A stretch of DNA of 64,000 nt from Agrococcus sp. Marseille-Q4369. GTDB lineage: Bacteria > Actinomycetota > Actinomycetes > Actinomycetales > Microbacteriaceae. How positions within the stretch are numbered: the stretch's first letter is position 1; each line of letters opens with the position of its first letter. The notes under the pieces were generated by a model. The model was given only the letters and a program-made list of their open reading frames with translations, was not told the DNA's origin and ran no database searches. The position numbers and the translations under genes are program-made. Of the stretch, positions 1 to 7,333 are shown piece by piece. The stretch spans positions 186,001-250,000 of the forward strand of contig NZ_CP070501.1 in NCBI RefSeq assembly GCF_018308945.1, read 5' to 3'.

Positions 1-82
1 ACGCGCGCGCCACGACCGCCGGCTCGACCGGCCACGCCCACGGCGCGACGGCGAGCGCGAGCAGGATCGCGAGGGCGCGCAT
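1..82 (-). CDS. N-terminus of an exported protein (partial, runs off the window)
   Basis: A reading frame on the minus strand starts with ATG at 82-80 and stays open to the window edge, 27 codons. The visible residues are a classic signal peptide start: Met-Arg, then a long run of Ala, Leu, Ile and Val. In many actinobacteria the gene placed divergently upstream of rpsB is an M23 murein peptidase, and that is my guess from position alone; no catalytic residues are visible. A strong RBS-like purine stretch is not obvious upstream. Confidence 0.5.
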   Translation of the reverse strand, partial: MRALAILLALAVAPWAWPVEPAVVARA

Positions 83-172
83 CCCGACAGCGTGCCGCGG
101 AGGGCGGCGGGGCGGGGCGGATGCGCGCGGCACCGGTGGAGAACGGGCTGCGACGACGGGCCCCGCAGCGTG

Positions 173-360
173 TAGCATGAGAGGGCGTCGCCTCTCGGCG
201 ATGACTACGCGCGCCCGTCGCGACGACACCCCCGATGGTCCAGCTCTCGAGCACAGAGCCTGCAAGTTCCGTGCCCGAGCGCCTGGTGGTGGTGCGTCAG
301 GGCGCCAGGGGCTCGGCCGACCGGTCGAGCCGGCAACCAGAACAGAAGAAGGAGGCGGCC
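173..360 (+). promoter_or_regulatory. Probable rpsB promoter -10 and long untranslated leader
   Basis: TAGCAT at 173-178 fits the -10 hexamer seen before many genes in this window, which would put the transcript start near 185 and leave a leader of about 175 bases before rpsB. The leader ends with a strong ribosome binding site, AAGGAGG at about 348-354. The frame of rpsB stays open back to 235, but the upstream codons do not look like ribosomal protein S2. In other bacteria S2 represses its own operon through the rpsB leader; whether this leader does so is not known. Confidence 0.4.
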
Positions 361-1275
361 ATGGCCGTCGTCACGACTCGCCAGCTGCTCGACAGCGGCG
401 TGCACTTCGGGCACCAGACCCGACGCTGGAACCCCAAGATGAAGCGATTCATCTTCACCGAGCGCTCCGGCATCTACATCATCGACCTGCAGCAGTCGCT
501 CGCCCACATCGACAAGGCGTACGACTTCGTCAAGGAGACGGTCGCCCACGGCGGCAGCGTGCTCTTCGTCGGCACGAAGAAGCAGGCGCAGGAGTCGATC
601 GCCGAGCAGGCGACGCGCGTGGGCCAGCCCTACGTCAACCAGCGCTGGCTCGGTGGTCTGCTCACGAACTTCAACACGGTCTCCAAGCGCCTCAGCCGCA
701 TGAAGGAGCTCGAGGAGCTCGACTTCGACGACACGACGCAGGGCTACACCAAGAAGGAGCTGCTGCTCAAGAAGCGCGAGCTCCTGAAGCTGCAGAAGTC
801 GCTCGGCGGCATCCGCAACCTGCAGCGCACGCCGTCCGCGCTGTGGATCGTCGACACGAACAAGGAGCACCTCGCGGTCGACGAGGCGAAGAAGCTCGGC
901 ATCCCGATCATCGCCATCCTCGACACGAACTGCGACCCCGACGACGTCACGTACCCGATCCCGGGCAACGACGACGCGATCCGCTCGGTCGCGCTGCTGA
1001 CGAAGATCGTGGCCGACGCGGCTGCCGAGGGGCTCATGCAGCGCCACGGCGGCGGCGCGGACGCCGAGGTCGAGCCGATGGCCGAGTGGGAGCGCGAGCT
1101 CCTGGAGCAGGCCAACGCCGAGCAGGCCAACGCCGAGCAGGCCAACGCCGAGCAGGCCGCTGCGCCCGCCGCTGACGAGGCCGCCGCCGAGGCGCCGGTC
1201 GCCGAGGAGGCCCCCGCCGAGGAGGCCCCCGCCGCCGAGACCACCGAGGACGCCACCGCGTCCGAGTCGAACTAA
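361..1275 (+). CDS. rpsB: 30S ribosomal protein S2
   Basis: S2 of the small ribosomal subunit, 304 residues. The start is set by the family N-terminus ([18 protein letters not shown]) directly after a strong AAGGAGG site. The conserved core ([37 protein letters not shown]) spans about residues 1-235. Beyond it lies a 60-residue Ala/Glu-rich tail, common in actinobacterial S2 but here containing a recent-looking tandem repeat. tsf follows after 10 bases, the usual rpsB-tsf operon. The function is certain; the role of the acidic tail is not known. Confidence 0.98.
   Translation: MAVVTTRQLLDSGVHFGHQTRRWNPKMKRFIFTERSGIYIIDLQQSLAHIDKAYDFVKETVAHGGSVLFVGTKKQAQESIAEQATRVGQPYVNQRWLGGLLTNFNTVSKRLSRMKELEELDFDDTTQGYTKKELLLKKRELLKLQKSLGGIRNLQRTPSALWIVDTNKEHLAVDEAKKLGIPIIAILDTNCDPDDVTYPIPGNDDAIRSVALLTKIVADAAAEGLMQRHGGGADAEVEPMAEWERELLEQANAEQANAEQANAEQAAAPAADEAAAEAPVAEEAPAEEAPAAETTEDATASESN
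1105..1158 (+). repeat. 15-bp tandem repeat inside rpsB, three full copies plus a partial
   Basis: The unit GAGCAGGCCAACGCC occurs at 1105-1119, 1120-1134 and 1135-1149, with nine bases of a fourth copy. The three copies are identical. Because the unit is a multiple of three it adds Glu-Gln-Ala-Asn-Ala steps to the S2 tail without breaking the frame, so copy number could vary between strains. Confidence 0.95.
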
Positions 1276-1285
1276 GGAGCAGCGC

Positions 1286-2113
1286 ATGGCCAACATCAGC
1301 ATCGCCGACCTCAAGATGCTGCGCGAGCAGCTCGGCACCGGCATGAGCGACACGAAGGCGGCCCTCGAGGAGGCCGGCGGCGACGTCGAGAAGGCGACCG
1401 AGATCCTCCGCCTCAAGGGCGCGAAGGGCAACGCGAAGCGCGCCGACCGCTCCACGAGCGAGGGCCTCGTCGCCACAGCCTCGGGCGAGGGTGCCGTGAC
1501 GATGATCGCGCTCGGCTGCGAGACGGACTTCGTCGCGAAGAACGAGAAGTTCATCGCGCTCTCCGAGCGCGTCGTCGCGGCCGTCGCCGCGGCAGGCGCC
1601 GCCGACCTCGAGTCGGCGCTCGCCGCTCCGGCCGAGTCGGGCACCGTCAAGTCGATCATCGAGGAGCAGGCCGCCACCATCGGCGAGAAGGTCGAGCTCA
1701 CGAAGGTCACGCGCGTCGAGGGCGACCAGCACGCCGTCTACCTGCACCGCACGTCGAAGGACCTGCCCCCGCAGGTCGGCGTCGTGGTCGCCTACTCGGG
1801 CGACGACGCGGAGACGGCGCGCGCCGTCGCGCAGCACATCGCGATGTTCGACCCGACCTTCGTCTCGCGCGACGAGGTGCCGGCCGAGCAGGTCGAGAAG
1901 GAGCGCGAGCTCGTCTCGGAGATCGCTCGTGGCGAGGGCAAGCCCGAGGGCGCCCTGCCGAAGATCATCGAGGGCCGCCTCACCGGCTTCTTCAAGCAGA
2001 TCGTCCTGCTCGACCAGGACTACGCCCGCGACAGCAAGCAGACCGTCGGCAAGGTCCTCGAGGCCGCCGGCCTGACGGTCACCGGCTTCGCGCGCTTCAA
2101 GGTCGGCGCGTAG
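1286..2113 (+). CDS. tsf: Translation elongation factor Ts
   Basis: EF-Ts, the nucleotide exchange factor that recycles EF-Tu from GDP to GTP. It has 275 residues, normal for actinobacteria. The N-terminal UBA-like domain (ADLKMLREQLGTGMSDTKAAL) is at residues 5-45, and the EF-Tu contact motif, with residues TDFV after a Cys-Glu, is near residue 82. The start ATG follows GGAGC in the 10-base gap after rpsB, whose TAA forms part of the AAGGAG site. It is followed by a strong hairpin terminator, so rpsB-tsf is probably the main transcription unit. Confidence 0.98.
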   Translation: MANISIADLKMLREQLGTGMSDTKAALEEAGGDVEKATEILRLKGAKGNAKRADRSTSEGLVATASGEGAVTMIALGCETDFVAKNEKFIALSERVVAAVAAAGAADLESALAAPAESGTVKSIIEEQAATIGEKVELTKVTRVEGDQHAVYLHRTSKDLPPQVGVVVAYSGDDAETARAVAQHIAMFDPTFVSRDEVPAEQVEKERELVSEIARGEGKPEGALPKIIEGRLTGFFKQIVLLDQDYARDSKQTVGKVLEAAGLTVTGFARFKVGA

Positions 2114-2135
2114 CAGCTCGCAGCACGCAGCACTG

Positions 2136-2161
2136 GAGGGCCGGGGGAGACCCCGGCCCTC
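2136..2161 (+). terminator. Hairpin terminator after tsf
   Basis: An 11-bp perfect GC-rich stem (2136-2146 with 2151-2161) closes a GAGA tetraloop 22 bases after the tsf stop. There is no U-tract, as usual in high-GC actinobacteria. It separates rpsB-tsf from pyrH, perhaps with read-through. Confidence 0.85.
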
Positions 2162-2240
2162 TCGCGTTCCCGTCCTCGGGGTTCCCCGGTCGCGGTAGGC
2201 TTCTCAGGGCCCGCCGGGGGTCACGATCCAGGAGGAGTCC

Positions 2241-2954
2241 ATGCCAGCACAATCGCGCCGCCGAGTCCTCCTGAAGCTCTCGGGCGAGTCGTTCGGCGGC
2301 GGCAGCCTCGGCGTGAACCCCGACGTGGTCTCGGCGATCGCGAAGCAGATCGCCGAGGCGGCCGAGACCGTCGAGATCGCGATCGTCGTTGGCGGCGGCA
2401 ACTTCTTCCGCGGCGCAGAGCTGAGCCAGCGCGGCATGGACCGCGGCCGCGCCGACTACATGGGCATGCTCGGCACGGTCATGAACTCCCTCGCGCTGCA
2501 GGACTTCCTCGAGCAGGCGGGCGCCGAGACGCGCGTGCAGTCCGCCATCCAGATGACCCAGGTCGCCGAGCCGTACATCCCGCGCCGCGCCGAGCGCCAC
2601 CTCGAGAAGGGCCGCGTCGTCATCTTCGGCGCCGGCGCCGGCCTGCCCTACTTCTCGACCGACACCGTCGCGGCCCAGCGGGCGCTCGAGATCGACGCCG
2701 ACCAGGTGCTCGTCGCCAAGAACGGCGTCGACGGCGTCTACAGCGCCGACCCGAAGCTCGACGCAACCGCCACCCGCTTCGACGAGATCACCTACCAGGA
2801 CGCGCTCGTGCGCGGCCTCAAGGTCGTCGACTCCACGGCGTTCAGCCTGTGCATGGACAACCGGATGCCGATGCGCGTCTTCGGCATGGACGGCGACGGC
2901 GCGCTCGCCAAGGCGATCCTCGGCGAGCCGGTCGGCACGCTCGTCCGCGCCTGA
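2241..2954 (+). CDS. pyrH: UMP kinase
   Basis: Phosphorylates UMP to UDP in pyrimidine nucleotide synthesis; hexameric bacterial UMP kinase of the amino acid kinase fold, 237 residues. Visible motifs are [10 protein letters not shown] at the start, the glycine-rich loop [10 protein letters not shown] near residue 55, and the [11 protein letters not shown] segment near residue 160. ATG follows AGGAGG with good spacing. A -10-like TAGGCT lies near 2197, so it may have its own promoter. It heads the usual pyrH-frr-cdsA run. Confidence 0.97.
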   Translation: MPAQSRRRVLLKLSGESFGGGSLGVNPDVVSAIAKQIAEAAETVEIAIVVGGGNFFRGAELSQRGMDRGRADYMGMLGTVMNSLALQDFLEQAGAETRVQSAIQMTQVAEPYIPRRAERHLEKGRVVIFGAGAGLPYFSTDTVAAQRALEIDADQVLVAKNGVDGVYSADPKLDATATRFDEITYQDALVRGLKVVDSTAFSLCMDNRMPMRVFGMDGDGALAKAILGEPVGTLVRA

Positions 2955-2999
2955 TCCCGCGATCCGCGCACTAGAATCCACAGCAACGGAAGGAACCAC

Positions 3000-3554
3000 G
3001 TGATCAGCGACGTTTTGGCTTCGGCCAAGGAGAAGATGGCCCAGTCGATCGAGGTCGCGAAGGACGACTTCCAGACCGTGAGCGCGGGCCGCGCCAACGC
3101 GGCGCTGTTCCAGCGCCTGAACGTCGAGTACTACGGCACGCCGACGCCGCTCATGCAGCTCGCGTCGTTCCAGCAGCCCGAGGCTCGCACGCTCGTCATC
3201 ACGCCGTTCGACAAGTCGGCGCTCAAGGAGATCGAGCGCGCGATAGTCAACGCCCCGCACCTCGGCGTGACGCCGTCGAACGACGGCCAGATCGTGCGCA
3301 TCACCATGCCTGAGCTCACGGCCGAGCGCCGCAAGGACTACGTGAAGATCGTCAAGGACAAGGCCGAGCAGGCCCGCGTCGCGATCCGCAACGTGCGCCG
3401 CCAGGCGATGACCGACCTCGACAAGCTCACCGGCGAGGTCGGCGACGACGAGATCGCGCGCGCCGAGAAGGAGCTCGAGCAGGTCACGAAGCAGGCGATC
3501 GAGGGCGTCGACGAGGCGCTCAAGAAGAAGGAGGCCGAGCTCCTCGAGGTCTGA
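3000..3554 (+). CDS. frr: Ribosome recycling factor
   Basis: RRF splits post-termination ribosomes together with EF-G. 184 residues, the normal family length. The start is GTG after GGAAGGA. The N-terminal helix contains the [11 protein letters not shown] motif near residue 28, the central domain has [15 protein letters not shown], and the C-terminal helices carry [16 protein letters not shown]. It lies 45 bases after pyrH, in the classical pyrH-frr order. Confidence 0.97.
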   Translation: MISDVLASAKEKMAQSIEVAKDDFQTVSAGRANAALFQRLNVEYYGTPTPLMQLASFQQPEARTLVITPFDKSALKEIERAIVNAPHLGVTPSNDGQIVRITMPELTAERRKDYVKIVKDKAEQARVAIRNVRRQAMTDLDKLTGEVGDDEIARAEKELEQVTKQAIEGVDEALKKKEAELLEV

Positions 3555-3576
3555 TCGAGGGCTCGGGAGGCGACGG

Positions 3577-4506
3577 ATGCGCAAGGAGCACCGCAGCGCC
3601 GCCGAGATCGACGCCCAGATCCAGGCGCAGATCCACGCGGCCAGGGATCAGATCGAGGCGACTCGCGCGCGCGTCAACAAGCGCACCGGCCGCGATCTCG
3701 CCGCCGCGATCGGCATCGGCCTGCTGCTCGGCGCGCTCCTGCTCGCAAGCATGCTGTGGGTCAAGGAGCTCTTCATGCTCCTCGGCACGGTCATGGTCGG
3801 GTTCGCGCTCTACGAGCTCGCGAGCGCGCTGCGGTTCGCCGGCCGCGACGTGCCCCGCATCCCGCTCGTGCTGCTCGGCAGCGCGATCGTGCCGATCACG
3901 TGGTACTTCGGCGCCGCGGGGCTGTGGTGGTCGACGCTCGGGGCGATCGCGCTCGTCGCGCTCGTGCGCGTGCTCGAGCTCGCCGACGTGCGCACCCGCA
4001 CCGGCGCATCCGCCGTCTTCGCCGACGTCACGGGCGGTGCGCTCTGCATCGCCTACATCGCGGTGCTCGGCAGCTTCGCCGTGCTGCTCACGGCGCAGGA
4101 GGGCGGCCAGTGGTGGACACTCGCGATGATCGCCATGACGACCGTCATCGATACCGGAGCGCTCGCCGCCGGCGTGCTGCTCGGCAAGCACAAGCTCGCG
4201 CCGCGGATCAGCCCCGGCAAGACGTGGGAGGGCCTGGCGGGCGGCGCGCTGCTCGCGACGCTCACGGGCATCGCGCTCTCGGTGTGGCTGCTCGACCAGG
4301 AGTGGTGGTTCGGCTTCATCCTCGCCGCGCTGCTCGTCGTCACCGCGACGGTCGGCGACCTCGCCGAGTCGATCATCAAGCGCGACCTCGGCATCAAGGA
4401 CATCGGATCGTTCCTGCCGGGCCACGGCGGCTTCCTCGACCGGCTCGACTCCGTGCTGCCGAGCGCGGTCGTGATGATGGCGCTCTTCCAGGCGGTGCAC
4501 GCCTGA
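3577..4506 (+). CDS. cdsA: Phosphatidate cytidylyltransferase (CDP-diglyceride synthase)
   Basis: Integral membrane enzyme that makes CDP-diacylglycerol from phosphatidate and CTP, the branch point of phospholipid synthesis. 309 residues with about eight hydrophobic segments after a 45-residue charged N-terminal extension. The family signature is complete near the C-terminus: AESIIKRDLGIKDIG followed by PGHGGFLDRLDS. The start ATG follows GGGAGG. It is 22 bases after frr, so very likely co-transcribed with it. Confidence 0.97.
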   Translation: MRKEHRSAAEIDAQIQAQIHAARDQIEATRARVNKRTGRDLAAAIGIGLLLGALLLASMLWVKELFMLLGTVMVGFALYELASALRFAGRDVPRIPLVLLGSAIVPITWYFGAAGLWWSTLGAIALVALVRVLELADVRTRTGASAVFADVTGGALCIAYIAVLGSFAVLLTAQEGGQWWTLAMIAMTTVIDTGALAAGVLLGKHKLAPRISPGKTWEGLAGGALLATLTGIALSVWLLDQEWWFGFILAALLVVTATVGDLAESIIKRDLGIKDIGSFLPGHGGFLDRLDSVLPSAVVMMALFQAVHA

Positions 4507-4523
4507 GGCGAGCCGCCCCTGAC

Positions 4524-5084
4524 ATGATGGTGACGATGAGCACGTTCCCGAGGGCGAAGCGGTCGCAGCCCGGCTACGACATCGAGCAGGTCGAGGACTT
4601 CCTCGAGGATGCTCGGCGGGCCTACGCGACCGACGCCCGCGCCGCGACGGCGATCGACTCGTCGAGCATCCGGCGCACGAGCTTCCCGATGCAGAAGGGC
4701 GGCTACTCGCCCGCGCACGTCGACGCCGCGCTCGAGCGGCTCGAGGAGGCGTTCGCGCGGCGCGAGCACGAGCGCGGGATCGCCGAGCACGGGGAAGAGG
4801 CGTGGTACGCGCAGATCCGCGAGCGCGCCGTGCAGGTGCTCGCGCAGCTGCGCCAGGGCGACGGCGAGCGCTTCCGGCGCGTGAGCCGCATCTCGCGCGG
4901 CTACCGCGTCGCCGAGGTCGACGCGTTCGCCGCCCGCATCGCCGACTACCTCGAGGACGGGCCAGACATGTCAGCTCGCGAGGTGCGCACGGCCCAGTTC
5001 GACGCGCAGTTCGGGGGCTACGACGAGGACGAGGTGGATGCGCTCCTCGACACCGTCGTCGGCCTGATGCTGGCGGTGCGCTGA
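4524..5084 (+). CDS. DivIVA-domain-containing protein
   Basis: About 186 residues. Three copies of a DivIVA-like N-terminal motif of the form F-P-x-(4)-GYD-x-x-QVEDFLEDARR can be read: near residue 8, near residue 56 (FPMQKGGYSPAHVDAAL) and near residue 118 (FRRVSRISRGYRVAEVDAF), with a fourth degenerate one at the end (FGGYDEDEVDALL). Such proteins bind negatively curved membrane or partner with the polar growth machinery in actinobacteria. Several starts are possible (ATG 4524, 4527, 4536); 4524 has the best-spaced GAGGCGAG upstream. No long coiled coil is present, so it is not the main Wag31/DivIVA. Confidence 0.8.
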   Translation: MMVTMSTFPRAKRSQPGYDIEQVEDFLEDARRAYATDARAATAIDSSSIRRTSFPMQKGGYSPAHVDAALERLEEAFARREHERGIAEHGEEAWYAQIRERAVQVLAQLRQGDGERFRRVSRISRGYRVAEVDAFAARIADYLEDGPDMSAREVRTAQFDAQFGGYDEDEVDALLDTVVGLMLAVR

Positions 5085-5102
5085 CCCTCGCGCCCTCGGC
5101 TT

Positions 5103-5132
5103 CGTTACCATTCCGTGATAACGTCGACCCTC
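5103..5132 (+). promoter_or_regulatory. Inverted repeat and -10 element before the transglycosylase-like gene
   Basis: CGTTA at 5103-5107 and TAACG at 5119-5123 form an inverted repeat around ACCATTCCGTGA. The right half includes GATAAC, a possible -10, ten bases before the GTG at 5133. No ribosome binding site precedes that GTG, so a leaderless transcript is likely. A regulator binding the repeat would block this promoter; that is inference. Confidence 0.35.
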
Positions 5133-5792
5133 GTGTTCACCCGATCTGCCACCGCTTCCGCGCGCTCGACGCGCACTCGCGGCGTGCTCTCGGGCGTCTC
5201 GCTCGTCGCCGCTGCGGGCTTCGTGCTCGTCTCCGTCGCCGCGAGCCCGGGCGCGCAGGTCGCTGCCGAGCCGGCCACGCTGCTGAGCGAGCCGCGACCC
5301 GGGCAGGCGCTCGGCGAGGTCACCGGCGAGCAGGCGTCGCTCATCCGCGACACGATCGTCGTGCACACGCCCACGCCGACGCCGACGCCCACCCCCGAGC
5401 CCGCGCGCGCCGCGGCGGCTCCCGCGGCAGGCAGCGGCGCCACGGCAGCGCGCGCCGCGGTGCCGATCCCCGCGGTCGCCGCGCCCGACCCCGGCTCCGC
5501 CCAGGCGATCGCGCGCCAGATGGTGCTGAGCCGCGGCTGGGGCGAGGACCAGTACTCCTGCCTCTACTCGCTGTGGCAGAAGGAGTCGAACTGGAACGTC
5601 TACGCGCAGAACCGCTCGAGCGGCGCGTACGGCATCCCGCAGTCGCTGCCCGGCTCCAAGATGGCCTCGGCCGGAGCCGACTGGCAGACGAACCCCGTGA
5701 CGCAGATCACGTGGGGCCTCGGCTACATCTCGGGCCGCTACGGCACCCCGTGCGGCGCCTGGGCGCACTCGCAGCGGGTCGGTTGGTACTGA
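5133..5792 (+). CDS. Secreted lytic-transglycosylase-like (SLT/Rpf-type) protein
   Basis: About 219 residues. An Arg-rich N-terminus and a hydrophobic stretch (SGVSLVAAAGFVLVSVAAS) form a signal peptide or anchor, followed by a Thr-Pro-rich linker (a run of TPTPTP near residue 85) and an Ala-rich region. The last 90 residues are the SLT-like fold: LYSLWQKESNWN with the likely catalytic Glu, SGAYGIPQSLPGSKM, and the closing YGTPCGAW. It is expected to cleave peptidoglycan glycan strands outside the cell. GTG 5115 is an alternative start six codons upstream; I prefer 5133 because a -10 lies right before it. Confidence 0.85.
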   Translation: MFTRSATASARSTRTRGVLSGVSLVAAAGFVLVSVAASPGAQVAAEPATLLSEPRPGQALGEVTGEQASLIRDTIVVHTPTPTPTPTPEPARAAAAPAAGSGATAARAAVPIPAVAAPDPGSAQAIARQMVLSRGWGEDQYSCLYSLWQKESNWNVYAQNRSSGAYGIPQSLPGSKMASAGADWQTNPVTQITWGLGYISGRYGTPCGAWAHSQRVGWY

Positions 5793-6079
5793 TGCCGTCG
5801 CGGCGGCCGTCTCGTCGCCGCACCACCGAGCACGTGCCGCTCGACGTCGAGCGGCTCATGCAGGGCGTGCGGCGCGTCGAGCGGCGCGCGGGCGGCGAGT
5901 GGCACGTGCAGCCGATGGCGGCGCACGCGGCGCTCAAGGACTACACGTGCCCGGGCTGCGGCCAGGTCGTCGCGACCGGCACCGCGCACGTCGTCGTCTG
6001 GCGCGCCGACTCGATCTTCGGCGAGCGGGCGATCGAGGACCGCCGCCATTGGCACACCGGCTGCTGGCGCGCCGCCTGA
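5792..6079 (+). CDS. Small zinc-ribbon-like protein (often labelled ATP/GTP-binding)
   Basis: 95 residues, start ATG overlapping the previous stop (TGATG), so translation is likely coupled. The N-terminus is Arg-rich; the middle carries CPGCG at about residue 54 and the end HWHTGCW, a Cys-x-x-Cys plus His/Cys pattern that suggests one bound zinc. Homologues are common in actinobacteria and are often called ATP/GTP-binding proteins, without a nucleotide motif that I can see here. The function is unknown. Confidence 0.8.
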   Translation: MPSRRPSRRRTTEHVPLDVERLMQGVRRVERRAGGEWHVQPMAAHAALKDYTCPGCGQVVATGTAHVVVWRADSIFGERAIEDRRHWHTGCWRAA

Positions 6080-6080
6080 G

Positions 6081-7157
6081 CTACTTCAGATCCTGCTTCG
6101 GGATCACGACTTCCTTCAGGATGAGCTGGACCGCTGCCGCGACCGGGATCGCGACGAGCGCCCCGAGGATGCCGAGCAGCGTGCCGCCCGTGAGGGCCGC
6201 GAGCACGACGACGACGCCCGGCACCTTCACCGCGCGGTTCATGACCTGCGGGCTGATGACGTACGCCTCGAGCTGCATGTAGACGAGGTACCAGATCGCG
6301 ACCGGCAGGGCCGTCTGCGGTCCGTCGAGCAGCAGCACGAGCAGTGAGATGACGACGGATGCGGTGATCGTGCCGACGAGCGGGATGGTCGAGGCGATGA
6401 GCGCGATGAAGGCGTAGACGCCCGCGAGCTCGGAGCCGACGATCGAGAGCACGATGAGGGAGAGCGTGCCGTTCAGCAGGCCGAGCGCGCCCTGACCGAG
6501 CACGAAGCGGCCGACCGACTTCATGATCTGCTCGGCGATCTCGATGAACTTGGGTCGCGACGACGCCGGCACGAGCCGGTACATGCCCGACTTGATCGCC
6601 GGCAGCGAGCCCGTGAAGTAGAGCATGAGCACGACGACGATGAGCGCGCCGCCGATCGCGAACGCGACCTGCCCGACGCTCGCGACGATCGACCCGAGCA
6701 CCCCCGCCATCCACGGCGGCAGCGACGACCAGGTGTTGAAGTCGGTGAGCGCGCCGCCGAGCTGGTCGAGCGTGCCGTCGACGTCGAAGGCCGGGAACGT
6801 CTCGCGCACCCAGTCGAGCACGCTGTCGAGCAGGCCGCTCTCGACCTCCTGCGCGATCGCCTGCACGAGCAGCGAGAACTGCGCGACGATCGTCGGCACG
6901 ATGAGCCAGCCGGCGCCCACGAGGGCCGCGACGATCACGATGAAGATCAGCAGCACCGCGGCCCAGCGCGGCACGCGGCGGCGGATGAGGAACTGGATGA
7001 CCGGCTCGAGGCCGAGCGCGAGGAAGATGCCGGCGAACGCCCACACGAGCACGGTGCCGATCTGCTGCACCGCCGCGCCGATGGCGATGGCGAGCAGCAC
7101 GCCGAGGCCGCCGAGCAGGCCGAGCACGAAGGCGTTGCGGATCTTCACAACCCGCAT
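6081..7157 (-). CDS. AI-2E family transporter (PerM/UPF0118)
   Basis: Membrane protein of about 358 residues with seven or eight hydrophobic segments. The family pattern is clear: paired N-terminal helices, a soluble loop with the segment around GLLDSVLDWVRETFPAFDVDG, then the C-terminal membrane part with VGSELAGVYAFIALIASTIP and the end motif LVYMQLEAYVISPQVMNRAVKVP. Members have been linked to autoinducer-2 export or Na+/H+ exchange; the substrate here is unknown. The start is ATG 7157, with GTG 7148 possible because a purine stretch sits better before it. It converges on the zinc-ribbon gene with one base between the stops. Confidence 0.88.
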   Translation of the reverse strand: MRVVKIRNAFVLGLLGGLGVLLAIAIGAAVQQIGTVLVWAFAGIFLALGLEPVIQFLIRRRVPRWAAVLLIFIVIVAALVGAGWLIVPTIVAQFSLLVQAIAQEVESGLLDSVLDWVRETFPAFDVDGTLDQLGGALTDFNTWSSLPPWMAGVLGSIVASVGQVAFAIGGALIVVVLMLYFTGSLPAIKSGMYRLVPASSRPKFIEIAEQIMKSVGRFVLGQGALGLLNGTLSLIVLSIVGSELAGVYAFIALIASTIPLVGTITASVVISLLVLLLDGPQTALPVAIWYLVYMQLEAYVISPQVMNRAVKVPGVVVVLAALTGGTLLGILGALVAIPVAAAVQLILKEVVIPKQDLK

Positions 7158-7333
7158 CCTAGGCTGACGCCGCACGCCGCTCCCTGCACGCCGCGCGGCC
7201 GAGCGGGGCCCGCGACCACCGGGCGCTTGGCAGCACCCAGGGATCGTCGGTACCCTGGAGGCTTGCCCGCTCTGCGTCGTCCGGCCGGACGGCCCGCCGC
7301 AACCCGCGGGGAGCGTGAAAGGACCTCTGACCC

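Noticed and set aside
205-1710. Long minus-strand frame opposite rpsB and tsf
   Set aside because: High GC keeps antisense frames open. rpsB and tsf are certain on the other strand.
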